From the NCBI GenBank assembly GCA_964020155.1, contig OZ026568.1:1697820-1761819 (forward strand): 64,000 bases of DNA, written 5' to 3'. This document shows, piece by piece, positions 12,501 through 33,757 of this stretch. How positions within the stretch are numbered: the stretch's first letter is position 1; the number at the start of each line of letters is the position of its first letter. The notes below the pieces were generated by a model that saw only the letters and a list, made by a program, of their open reading frames with translations, searched no databases and was not told the DNA's origin. Source of the DNA: Chondrilla cf. caribensis (Eukaryota; Porifera; Demospongiae; Chondrillida; Chondrillidae). The position numbers and the translations under genes are program-made.

Positions 12501-13354
12501 GATGAGACGACATTTGGCTGCTAGGGGAATTCGACTTCATGCTCTCTCTTTTGAGGATCACAACCCCATGCATATCGATGCAACATTCAGCATCATTGGA
12601 CCTGGACTTGTCATCGGGAATCCCGAGAGACCTTGCAACGAGATAGAGAAGATTAAAAAAGCAGGATGGAGAGTGGTATTGGCTCCAACACCAACAGGTA
12701 ATGGTGAACGAAATGTACAATTATTACATAGCACTGTTACAGCACTACGTTCATTCAGGATGTAGTTATTATTGTAATATTAAAATTACAATTATAGACA
12801 TCGCATATGTACAAGATTAACCATGCATATAAGGCATGCAGTCATAATAAATTGTTTGTAATACTTTAATTACATAATAATTTGAGTGGTATCACATATT
12901 TACTAGATACTGTATATTCTTATGTTACCAATAATTTCAGAATGTAGATTGTACCATATCTAATACTTTTGTGACAGGTGTCAATTGTTAAGGTAGGGAT
13001 TCATTGCTGCATAAGGTGCAATGATTAACGGGTTAATTTGCCGTGATGTCACTCATTACTTTGTTAATCATATCAGCTGTTATCAAAAATTGTTGAATAC
13101 AATCTAATTTCTTTCCAGATCACCCTGTTCTCCCTGGCAATTGGCTTTCTGTGAATGTTCTAATGTTGGATGAGAAACGCGTCTTGGTTGAAAAGGAAGA
13201 GACTCCCATCATTAAGATGTTTGAGGACCTCAACATAACTCCAATTCCGATCAGTATCCGAAATGCCAACTTCTTAGATGGAGGGTTCCACTGTTGGACA
13301 TGTGACATACGTCGTCGTGGTACCCTCCAGTCACACTTTGATGGAAATATATGA
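9509..13354 (+). CDS. GATM: Glycine amidinotransferase (L-arginine:glycine amidinotransferase), AGAT-1
   Basis: AGAT transfers the amidino group of arginine to glycine, giving guanidinoacetate (the creatine precursor) and ornithine. Six exons join in frame: 9509-9613, 10216-10414, 10897-11087, 11748-11885, 12475-12697 and 13119-13354 (TGA at 13352-13354). All have GT/AG ends. The roughly 360-residue mature enzyme is covered end to end: [85 protein letters not shown] and [14 protein letters not shown]. The catalytic triad known for human AGAT (Asp254, His303, Cys407) is present as the D of FDAAD, the H of MHID and the second C of HCWTC. The first coding exon (targeting peptide) is uncertain; see 8270. 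Nothing is broken, so this is the canonical copy of the pair in the window. Confidence 0.94.
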
Positions 13355-13762
13355 AAGAAATCATCATCAGAGGAAAATATGTTCCAAATTATAATTGGTA
13401 GTACATAATTCTGCCTATACTAATATTATAATAATAATATTATTATTTAATTTGGAAGATCTAGTAGTTGACTACAATAATTACTATTGAATTTAGAATT
13501 TTCATCTTATTTATTATAATATTGTAAAAGTAACATTAGCAGTAAGTGCAGTATCATAATTTCAAAGCTAGTTGTAGAACTCATGGATTGTATTATGTAA
13601 TTAATTTGTAGGGGGCAATTTATAATAATAATATTATTGTAGTTCTGTATATTGTATATGTTGAAGTAGGATAATTAATATTATATAGTTCTAACATATA
13701 TAATATTTATTAATAGTCTTAAATTTTATCTATGCACGATTGTCAATTTCTTTGTACTACGT

Positions 13763-13967
13763 ACAGTGGAACCTCTATTAAAGGACTCTCCCAATAAAGG
13801 ACATGCACCATATAGAAATCACCTCCCTACAAAGGACACTTTCTTAGGCCCCAAAACAAACTTTCCTATAATGTTAATACACTTTTCACCTCTGAAGAGT
13901 GGACAACCTCTCTACAGTGGACAAATTAGCTGGTCCCAGTGTGTCCTTTATAAAGAGGTTCCACTGT
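13763..13967. mobile_element. Family-A-like miniature transposon
   Basis: Starts ACAGTGGAACCTCTATTAAA and ends with the inverse (AGAGGTTCCACTGT) at 13967. The interior differs from other family-A copies (ACCTCCCTACAAAGGACAC, repeats of a GGAC word), so it is a related subfamily. It lies between the AGAT-1 stop and the convergent kinase gene. Confidence 0.8.
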
Positions 13968-14166
13968 ATTACAATTATGCATATGACTAATTTTTACATA
14001 TAATATCAGCTACAAATTTGATTCAATCAATTCATGATCAGAAATTCAATAAACTCACTAACTGTTACTTGTCCTATCTACAACATACTATTTTTGATCA
14101 AGTGCAACAATGTACAAAATTACAACACATTAATACTAATAAGTGCTATAATAATTGCCCAAAATT

Positions 14167-24132
<9,966 letters not shown>

Positions 24133-24495
24133 GTTCCTACACGCGCTTCACACTCCTTCGTACTGCTTAAACTCACGTATGTCCCGCCTTATAAGACACC
24201 ATCTCCATTTCCGTAAGCCCGCGAGTGATTATCGTGTTGCAATGTTATACGAATTATTGTACAATTACTCGCGCAACATCGCCCAACATGTTAACGCAAC
24301 GGCAAAACACGCATCCGGTATATAGATATGAATAAAAACTGTCGTTCAAAAACGTTTACTGCCCATATGCAGTGTACCAACAACCTCTTGTTCACCCAGT
24401 ATACGAAATAAATACTGGTCAGTAATGAAATTCAAGGTGGTTCCTCTACTCAACTGATAGCAAGCTCTGTGCAATAGACCTGTGTTTTCAGGAGC

Positions 24496-27400
24496 CTATT
24501 GCATATGTGATGTCAGTGGAATGTTGAGAGATGTCCACCAGTCATAAACAGTCCGCTCCAACCTTTTTGGAGAGAGTGAATACCATAACACGTATTTCAC
24601 AGTATGCATAAGACAGGTCAACTACGAAAGGACAATCCGACACAAACAACAATCATGCACATGAATGCATGTAGATGTATACAACATTGCTAACAGAAAA
24701 AGAGGGAAAAAATCTGACTCACTGTTGAAGAGATGTGCAAAGATAAAATCTCAAGTGCGAGTAGGTTTGACATGCCCTGATCTAAGAATAGACAAGAATA
24801 AAGCAAAAAATATAGTTGAAGCCACAAAAGTTACCATTGAAAATATTATAGCTACATAGCTGGGCTTAGCATGTGATAAAGGATCCATATAACCAAGTAT
24901 GTGTAACAGTATGCCAAAGGACTCATAAAACACAATAATATACAGTTATATAGTTACAGCTACATGCCGGGGGGGGAGGGCATCATATACGTACACTCAC
25001 ATGTGTAGCCTTATATTCACATGTACACGTGTATTACGTGTACATACATACAAATCCACACACGTACCACATCTGACTGACATATAGCTTCTCTACAAAG
25101 TGTAGTTTTCTTTGACATGTCCCTCAGTCGATCAAGGAAAGCATCCACCTGACACAAGTTACAATTGTGCAGATCATCAGAGCAATGTTATATCATGTGC
25201 ATAGAAATGTGTACAGTGGAACCTCTATTACAAACCTCTGAATAGCAAAAACCTCTATAATAAGGACACCATTCTGTGTCCCAGTGTGGTACTGTAGTGT
25301 ATTAAATACCCTCTGAATTGAGGAAAACTCTGTAATAAGGACAAAAATTAAGGTCCGAAAGTGTCCTTAATGGAGAGGTTCCACTGTACAGTGAAGCCTA
25401 TTAGAAAGTAGATAATGCCCATACGTAGAGACATCCCATGCACATACCTACCAATCATATGTACATAGAGACATAAACATAGGGCATAATGAAGAAGAAA
25501 AACAATGTATGTATGCATGTTCGTTAGCACAGCAGTTTTCATAGCCAAAATCATGTCCTCACTACACCAGCTATGCCCTTCGACACACTTCACCAATTCA
25601 CACCAATATGAAATACCCATATTCAACATAGCATGATCCACCAAATAAATTTAATGTAAAACACTGGTAGAACACAAGATTGGTTGAAACTTGTAGTCAA
25701 GACAAGAAACTGTAGAATTCACTGTACAATGCACATAATCATTTCCACACATTCTCATTGACTTCATTGCCTTGAATTGCTACAGCAGGTTCAGAGTGCA
25801 TATATGCATACATTGATACATACGTATGTACATACTTCTTGCTGGAAGCTCTTGAAATGAATACACCAGAGGCGACTCTTACTTGAATAGCTCACCTGGA
25901 TCACACCTGAATGTGAATGCATACACCAAATCACTAAAAGGCATTACTAACAATGATGCTGCTATTCACGGCAGAATATCTGAATGCTGGCCATCAAACA
26001 AAGTGTCTGTACTTTGAGAGTCAGACCGTGAAGAGACTAGTGATGGTACAATGCATTGATAAGTCATATTGAACAAGTTGGGGCATCTCGAATACATACA
26101 AGATTGTATGGAGTAAACCAATTATGCCTCACACACAATAGAAGACCTACAGTCCAAATAAAGGGATCCACTGAATACAAGACTATCCACAATCATAGCT
26201 ACATATGGGGGATTGAGGGACCTACCTATAGGTACACAACACTCTACACTGGCTACTCCCTGATAATATGGTAAAGGGTCATAAATAATAACGGAAAACT
26301 CTATATGAGAAGATATTTGATCCAAACATGTGGTAGTCTGTAAAAATTCATACAACATTTTAAACATCTTTGTTGGAAACAAGATGCTCTGGAAACAGAT
26401 GAAAAGATCTGCATTATTTTCTCATCGTCTTCCCATATTTTATTGGATATCTCCTTGATGTTACAGTGTACAGGTATTCAATGCCATACGTATGTGGCAC
26501 TAACCAGACTCATAGATACCTTTATACACAGCAGTTAGAAAGTCTTCAGCTAGTACATAGGATCCCGGAGAGCTGTGTATGTAAGAACATACAGATCATC
26601 ATAAAGTGGCTCATAATAAACAGGAACATTACAGCAAACATTGCTCAAACGATGAACAAGTGTACACACATGGAGAATCAACATATACACAGGTACACAC
26701 AATGGACCCTTAATAATCAGAAACTCTTTGGCACAACATACGTACATGCAACAGATTACAAAGCCTGTCAGGTTAGAGGGATATCATGGTATAGCCCATA
26801 ATAATGACATATGTCTCAGAATATGTTCAATGATAGAGGATGCTGGACTATGGACGTCCACTGTGTACATACAATACATAGTTGCTGTCAGCCGTCTGTG
26901 GTTCCTTCTTGAGGATTTGGATGACTGGGAGGTCAAAACTGGTTGCCATCTCAATAGGACTTCGGCCCCCCAGCTGATGGAGACTTTAGTCTCTTTCAGC
27001 TGGTTGGCATAAATCCAGTGATTTATTTCACCAGCATGCACATAATACATAGACAAAAACAACACATCATGTACTTGTAGAAACCAGTGTGTGCATGTAC
27101 GTATGTACATATATGTATGTACATACCTCACATTGATTTCAAATTGTGCAAGGAGTAGAGATTCGACCTGTAAATTATAATATGCTATTACTGACAATAC
27201 TGTACACCTGTTCAATACAAGTCTCTAAATACACACACATATCACTCACTACAAGTAGTAATTAGCTGTAATCAATTACACATTTCGAAGTAATCATAAT
27301 TTAATCGTAATTTAATGATAATTGACATTTCTTTAGCTGGAGTAATCGTAATGGTAGTTGATTTTATTCAAACTTCTTGTGTAATTGTGCCTCAATCAAT

Positions 27401-30230
27401 TACACAATTACACACAATTTCATTCACCATCCTTCACAACACACTTTTAAAAGAGAGATATCTATTCTATGTCTGACCTGGGTAAAACCCAGCAATATTA
27501 TTTTAGTACATCTACACAGGTGGAATGAATGAAAATGCTAACATTGAGGACCTAAAACATTTGGTACTGCAGTATTGTACATAACTATCGCACATTCAAG
27601 TAATTGTAATTGTAATTTGTAATTGCTCAAAGTAGTTGTAATGGAAATTGATTACATGAAGAAATGATTGCGATGGTAATGATAATGGGCTTTGAATTTC
27701 CAAGTAATTGTAATAGTAATTATTGATTACTTGTGAGCTGTAATTACCACAACACTGACTCACTAGGGGAAGAGCTTTAGGATGAGTAATTATTGGCACA
27801 CACGCTCTAGACAACTTGCAAATGACTTCATTTGAAAGAGGTCCAATGGAGATCCTCGTTGTTATGTGCTGAATGAGCTGCAGGTCACAGCAAAAGATAT
27901 ATGGGAAGGTTATTGAAATGACTATGTACCCATGGACTGTATGTATAGTGGAAACTCGTTAATCCACTGCAATTCGTTTTCAAAGAATATGGTGGATTAA
28001 TGAGTTTGGCAGATTAACTGGATATTCATTGGTACTTGTACATTATATTGGTACTGGGATATTGTGGCGGATTAAAATGTTTAGCAGACAAAGCGGTGAG
28101 GGATTAACAAGAATTCACTGTATTGCATTTTACCATTGCCTCATATGCCTATGTATGGCTCTACATACAGTGCATTTAACACATGGTCTCCTATTCAGAA
28201 TGACTCGTTATCATCATTGTGATGGATGTAATGGAATGAACAAAGGATAGCTTCTGCAATGGAATGAGGTATCTAAAAAGATGATACCTTTTGATCTCGG
28301 GAGCACATTGCTACACTCTCCAAAACCGAATACAGTGAATTCTTGTAAAGCTACCACCGCTTTATCCGCCAAACCTTTAATCCACCACAATTTCCCAGTA
28401 CCAATATAATGTACAAGTACCAATGAATATCCAGTTAGTCTGCCAAACTCATTAATCCACCATATTCTTTGAAAACAAATTGTGGCGGGTTAACGAGTTT
28501 TCCCTGTACTGTGCAGTCTTCTCTACTGACTGTCCCAGCAAGTGCCCAGGAAGAGGAGAAGGGATGGTCTAGTAGCATAGAACTTCATTCACAAAAGGCC
28601 AGTAGACTGGTTAGCAAAAGCAAGGTAAAATTCACAAGCCAAATGGGATTTTCAGCTATGGACGACACAAGCTCCTATACACAAACCATTGTTCATGGAT
28701 ATTTATCAAACGATTGAGAATATTACTGATAAATACATACAAAAGTAGATTAATGTACAAATTGCAATGCAATGGTGACTACTATGAGACCTATCCAATA
28801 ATTTCAGAATAGGTATGTTTGTAGCTGCTTAGGGTTAGTCTATCTTTGATTTCCCTATTGTTAATTAAGCTTGGAAGATTCCAAGACTGGATATTTTTAT
28901 ACCTTGGGTTAACAAGAGGAACTGGAGTGCGTGTGGGGGACAGGGGACGGGGGGTGACATCCAAACCCTTCGAAAAACACCCAAGCCTACAGGTCTGCAC
29001 ACCTTGTAACATCAGTTAATGGAAGGTTCGATGGGCAACACTAAACGCTTCCAATCAAAGGTATTATAAACAATTTTTTCTCAGTGCCAAGATTTTGAGT
29101 ATTCATATTTCATTCTTGCATGGTAGTTGCACAATTGACCTCCATTGCTACCAGACCATCGTTCCCAGCTAGCCCCTCAGCAAGAAGGACAGTTGTAGCA
29201 GGCCAGACTGAAAGACATGAAGCTTAGTTCAACTTCTAAAGGAAAAATTCTGCACAGTACATACTACACCTTGCATACTACAGTGAAAACTAGTTAATCT
29301 GCCGCAATTTGTTTTCAAAGAATATGGTGGATTGATGAGTTTGGCAGATTAACTGGATATTCATTGGTACCTTGTATGATATATATTGGTACTGGGAAAT
29401 TATTGCAGATTAAAAGGTTTGGTGGATAAAGAGGTGGCGGATTAACGAAAATTCACTGTATTAATCTTGCATTGTTCCAATAATAATGTTATTATTAATA
29501 CACACCTTTTCACAATTAGATCCATCAATAGTTCTCATTTTTGAAGATGCTTCAAGGAAGCTTTGCTGGATCCTCTCCTACAGATAAAATATGAAATGTC
29601 ATGCATATGTATGTACATGCGTGCATGCATCATAGTGCCTACCATCACAGATGAAACAACAGCACCAACAATTCCTATATACCATGTACACTAATGTGGA
29701 AAGGACAGCCACTACAGATGTTGCCTTAACATGTTTATACCATATTAGTCTATCAGTATACATATACAGTGAATACTCGTTGATCCACCACAATTTATTA
29801 TCAAAGAATATGGCGGATTAAATGGATATACACTGGTACTTGTACATTACATTGGTACTGGGAAATTGTGGCAGATAAAAAGGTTGGTGGATGAAGCGGT
29901 GAGGGATTAATGTGAACTCACTTTATATAATATTATAATATATACATAGGCGTTGGAACCAGGGGGGCAGGGGGGCAGTTGCCCCTCTACTTTTAAGAAA
30001 ACATGTAACATTACATAGGACGCAGGAATCTATTACACATATTATACACATATCCATATACACATTTTAATATAATTTTGAATGAGCCTTGGTGTTATGA
30101 ACATATGCATAGGATTTACTGAACACTGAAGTGAAGGAGTGGCTAGTATATGCTAAGTTGGTGACTTAGTGTTCTGTACTGCACATGCACTGGACCACCG
30201 CCCCCCTAGGATTTTTATGTTCCACTGCCA

Positions 30231-30266
<36 letters not shown>

Positions 30267-31383
30267 TAGATAGATAGATAGATATAATGCTGATATGAAA
30301 AACAGTTGTCGTGAACAGTTTTGCAAAAGGTCCTGACTGTATAACCAAATGAATGACCATCAATCATAGGGGAGACACTGACATTCAATAGTGACTACCC
30401 TATGATCTAGGAGGATACCTGGTTCACTGAGTTATACAAGGTCGTCATACAAGGTGGAACGAGGTAGTTCTGATTATGGTATAATTCCAGTAACTTGTGA
30501 ACGAACAGGTTTGCACTTCAAAATACTAAGCATCATCCTACTGGTAATGGCAATCCCTAGCCACAACATACTACAGTGAATTCTCGTTAATCCACCACCG
30601 CTTTATCTGCCAAACCTTTTAGTCTACCACATGCAATTCCCAAGTACCAATATAACGTAGAAGTACCAAAGAATATCCAGTTAATCTGCTAAAGTCGATA
30701 ATCCACCATATTCTTTGAAAACGAATTGCGGCGGATTAACGGTTTTTCACTGTATGTACCCAACAATTGAAGTAAGCAACTTTCTCTCTCTGGTGTGGTT
30801 ATTTAACATTGATGAGAATCATAACATGAACAGAAATATACCACAATCCGAATAAACTCAGGGCATTTCACCCTTTATGAGCCATGTATTCTGCCATGGA
30901 CTGTCATGGAGGGAAAATCAATGATCTGAAAACGCGATTACGATCTATTGCTTACCATTTCCTCCAATGAAGTACTTTTCTGAATTATTACAGAATGTGC
31001 CCGCAACTCTTTGATGGAAGACACCGCTAATACCTCTACGAAGGAACATAGAGAAAAGGGAAGAAGACTTCCATTATTATAAAATTTATTTCAGTAAAAG
31101 ATTAATGGAAAAGATTGCATGCTTTTGCCGTTGTCTTCACCTTCTCCACATAGCGGTAGTTTTCCTGTCCCTTTTGAGGGGTTGATGCTTGGGAAAATAG
31201 TTTTACTCTGTGAAAGGAAAATTCCTTCACAGAACGCGCAGTAATAGCATACAGCCTCACATTACGTTTGAATCCAAACCATCCATACTCTCCATATCAT
31301 TGTACTGATCCTTTTAAAATATTAGCGTGTTGGCAATGTTAGCAACAGCGTCGATCGATCAAAAAACATAACCCGTCGGCCAT
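24496..31383 (-). CDS. Multi-exon gene with ankyrin-like repeat segment (assembled from small exons)
   Basis: No long frame exists, but a set of minus-strand segments with GT/AG ends and matching phases can be chained. They are 31373-31383 (MADG, weak), 31141-31187 (INPSKGTGKLPLCGE, weak), 30956-31035 (EVLAVSSIKELRAH), 29506-29577 (ERIQQSFLEASSKMRT), 27764-27877 (LIQHITTRISIGPLSNE), 27127-27167 (VESLLLAQFEINV), about 26873-26983 (LHQLGGRSPIEMATSFDL, then PVIQILKKE), 25068-25148 (VDAFLDRLRDMSKK) and 24496-24621 (YDWWTSLNIPLTSHMQ, TAG). The middle exons read like ankyrin units (..LVESLLLAQFEINV..GGRSPIEMA..VIQILKKE). Further exons between 26870 and 25150 (for example 26514-26549, EDFLTAVYK) are likely but unproven. 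The function is unknown. The gene ends 364 bases upstream of the kinase start, same strand. Confidence 0.55.
25213..25387. mobile_element. Family-A miniature transposon
   Basis: ACAGTGGAACCTCTATTACA at the left, GGAGAGGTTCCACTGT at the right. The interior is near-identical to the 16521 copy in the same orientation. Confidence 0.87.
27240..27765. repeat. GTAATTAC-rich imperfect repeat region
   Basis: Two clusters (27246-27420 and 27596-27765) of short GTAATT/AATTAC words on both strands, with AGCTGTAATCAATTAC at one side and TTGATTACTTGTGAGCTG at the other. They may be the two ends of an inverted-repeat element with a divergent core. The right cluster abuts the exon ending at 27764. Confidence 0.4.
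27946..28121. mobile_element. Family-B miniature transposon, copy 2
   Basis: Left end TAGTGGAAACTCGTTAATCC, right end GAATTCACTGT. The interior has GGATATTCATTGGTACTTG and GGCGGATTAA. Confidence 0.85.
28332..28507. mobile_element. Family-B miniature transposon, copy 3 (inverted relative to copy 2)
   Basis: Starts ACAGTGAATTCTTGTAAAGC and ends GTTAACGAGTTTTCCCTGT. The interior is the reverse complement of copy 2, so copies 2 and 3 form a 560-base inverted pair inside the ankyrin-type gene. Confidence 0.85.
29280..29459. mobile_element. Family-B miniature transposon, copy 4
   Basis: Starts ACAGTGAAAACTAGTTAATC and ends ACGAAAATTCACTGT, with the shared GGATATTCATTGGTACC interior, 47 bases downstream of the exon 29506-29577. 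Confidence 0.85.
29766..29925. mobile_element. Family-B miniature transposon, copy 5 (internally shortened)
   Basis: Starts ACAGTGAATACTCGTTGATC. The right end is degraded (GTGAACTCACTTTA). The segment from ATATGG to GGATTAAATGG lacks about 20 bases present in copies 2-4. Confidence 0.8.
29947..30232. mobile_element. Possible miniature transposon with GGGGGGC near both ends
   Basis: Left TAGGCGTTGGAACCAGGGGG and the reverse complement of the right (CAGTGGCAGTGGAAC, later TAGGGGGGCGG) share GTGGAAC-like and GGGGGGC words in order. A similar pattern ends the element at 42912-43092. The boundaries are approximate. Confidence 0.4.
30233..30262. repeat. (TA)15 microsatellite followed by (GATA)n
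   Basis: Pure TA to 30262, then a short ATAGATAGATAGATAG tract to about 30284. Confidence 0.95.
30573..30753. mobile_element. Family-B miniature transposon, copy 6
   Basis: ACAGTGAATTCTCGTTAATC at the left, GGATTAACGGTTTTTCACTGT split at the right end. Orientation as copy 3. Confidence 0.85.
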
Positions 31384-31799
31384 TTTATACTGATATCAGA
31401 GATAGGTCAGGATTGCGCCATACCGAACACGTCATGTAGCTTCAGTCCATAATCATTTTGTACATACTATGTACTTATATATTGTACATATAAAATATAT
31501 ACGTATATGTGTGTACAATATAAATAATAATTTGCACATCCATGGATAGATTGGGTTTACATGCTACTGTATAGAATGCATATACATATTATGTGTGTGC
31601 ATGACATACGCATGAATTTGCAGTACGTATGTATATAGACATACCTGTTCCTGCTCTTGCTCCCATGATATAATAGTGTTCTGTTGTTCGCAATTATTCA
31701 CTTTCTATTCACTCAGATGTGATCAGGTGTGGTCGCTGTACTGAGTAAATTTTTTAAATAACAATTAGCTAAGATAATTGGTCTAAGATGCTTTGCAAA

Positions 31800-33757
31800 T
31801 TTTACAAACTTCGATATCATTATACTAAAAGATTATACGACCACATTAATTTGTTCTGAGAATGTGTGAAACAATTAGAATTGGACATCTGGTATATAGT
31901 GTCACCACAGGGAAGGTTAATTACAAGGATTTCTGGACTGAAGAATTTAGTATGATCTGATCTGGGTGCTTGACATTGTATACCAGCATTAATGTGAAGA
32001 CAATCCCTCTTCCAGAGACTGATTGTATCAGGGCTTACCAATAGAGAACCATCACCTACACTTCCCTGCTAATCTCTCGATTAATGATATTATTAAAATT
32101 CATCAATATCTTATTTATTTTTATTCAAGCACACACTTGTGTGATCCTCATGTGTAGGTTCAGCTTAATGCTGAACTAGGCTGATCAGCGATGCATTAAT
32201 TTGCCTCTCATGCCCGACCAACAGGATTTTGTTTAATCCACTCTCTCTAAGCTTCAACACTTGGGACTAGTTGGAATGTTTGGGTTAGTGAGATTTTGCA
32301 GAATATAGGCAACCATAAATTTAATCCTTGTCTACCTTTAAATTTGACATTATACATTTCATCGATATTGGATCTACATATTATAATATCATTATCAACG
32401 TCACTTTGTTTTCATAAAGTTGACAGCATGCATATATGTACACATAATATCACTTCTGCAACAAAAACACACAATGTCATGTATAAATACATAAAACACA
32501 GAACATTTCAATCCATAGATCTCTTCAGCTGTATTAAGATCTATGGATTGAAGTGTCCTGTGTTTTTATTGAAATATTGGCTATGGTTACACTCAACAAC
32601 TCACATTACTCATCAATACTAACACAGCAATGAACCCTTATGATATCATGAATACATAAGCATACCTGATATACACTCAGTCTGGTAAACACATACACAT
32701 ATTGAACAAGCACCTACAGCCATGCACACAACACTGAATATCCCATGGCCACCCACGCATGCAAACACATAATAAAATTATACAAAGATAAATACATTCG
32801 ATTATATGACATGCATGTACATTATTAACATGAATAAAAAAGTACACTCATGCAAACATACACAGCTAGTCACATGAAAATACAACCACCAACAAACACA
32901 TATGAATATACATAGTGTACATTTACAAACCTAACCCATCCCTACAAAACATAGACATCCACTTGCACGCTAACACAGTTCCTGGATACAAACTTACATA
33001 ATATACAATCACAACTGTATGCACACACCCACATACATGCACATACTGTAAGCACACAACATGCACACAAGCACACACAGGGAGAGAGAACACAAAACCT
33101 TCCAAGAAGTACCTTAAATCTCACTAAAGATGATTATTATAAGAAATTATAAGAAAGTCACAACCACTAAAGAAGGCAGTATAACTATAATTAGCTACCA
33201 ATGCATTTTGTTTTATAATTATTGATTTGAATCTTCTGTATGGTTATATACTGAGTTGAGAATCATCAATTAGCCTAGAGGTAGCTACATTCTTCCCATC
33301 CGCATTGAGTACATGAAGGTAAAGTATAAAGGTGTGTTTGGTATGTTAGGTTTTCGGATAAATTGGATGTCAAATAAAACTAGGAGTGACTCTACTATTC
33401 TGATATTGATGAGTGATGGGTAAATATATAACTACAACAGTTACACTGCTATATTATTAGTAATATATCATGCACGTCAACTAGACTGATTCATCATGGC
33501 TTTGGAAATTATTGAAGCATGTAGGACTATTGGTATGTCCTTGCACCTTCTGGTGCGGTGCATTCGAAGACTTTTTGATTGATTGATATACGTAACTCTA
33601 CGTAAGACGGAACTCTAACTAGTATACCAGTCACTTGGGTGTGTGCCTGGTACAAGCAATCGAGTAATAGATACGATCGAGTACTAACCCCTAACCTTCA
33701 AGTCGGCAATCACAAAACGTTTATTGTCAGAAGAATTTATAAAGGTATCGTGTGGCA
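31800..33757 (+). repeat. Upstream part of duplication unit 1 with 5' flank of transporter 1
   Basis: Matches 37260-38950 over most of its length, including the GCACACACTTGTGTGATCCT block (32132), a long hairpin (32493-32566), CA-rich sequence (32680-33090) and the proximal 5' flank. 33595-33757 and 38785-38950 share the segment ACGGAACTCTAACTAGTATA and ATCGAGTACTAACCCCTAAC. That proximal conservation probably marks the promoter and 5' UTR. Copy 1 has an insertion of about 70 bases at 33510-33595 absent from copy 2. Confidence 0.8.
32493..32566. other. 30-bp-arm hairpin upstream of transporter 1
   Basis: Arms 32493-32522 and 32537-32566 pair at 28 of 30 positions (core CAATCCATAGATCT with AGATCTATGGATTG) around a 14-base loop. 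The equivalent hairpin upstream of transporter 2 is at 37640-37709. Confidence 0.9.

Noticed and set aside
25348..25644. Minus-strand frame GISYWCELVKCVEGHSWC as a further exon of the ankyrin-type gene
   Set aside because: No acceptor upstream in the right frame and no matching donor, so not added to the model.
28469..28717. Plus-strand frame with AG/GT borders (SSLLTVPASAQEEEKG)
   Set aside because: Starts inside a family-B element, opposite in strand to the well-supported exons around it, no homology; may be chance.
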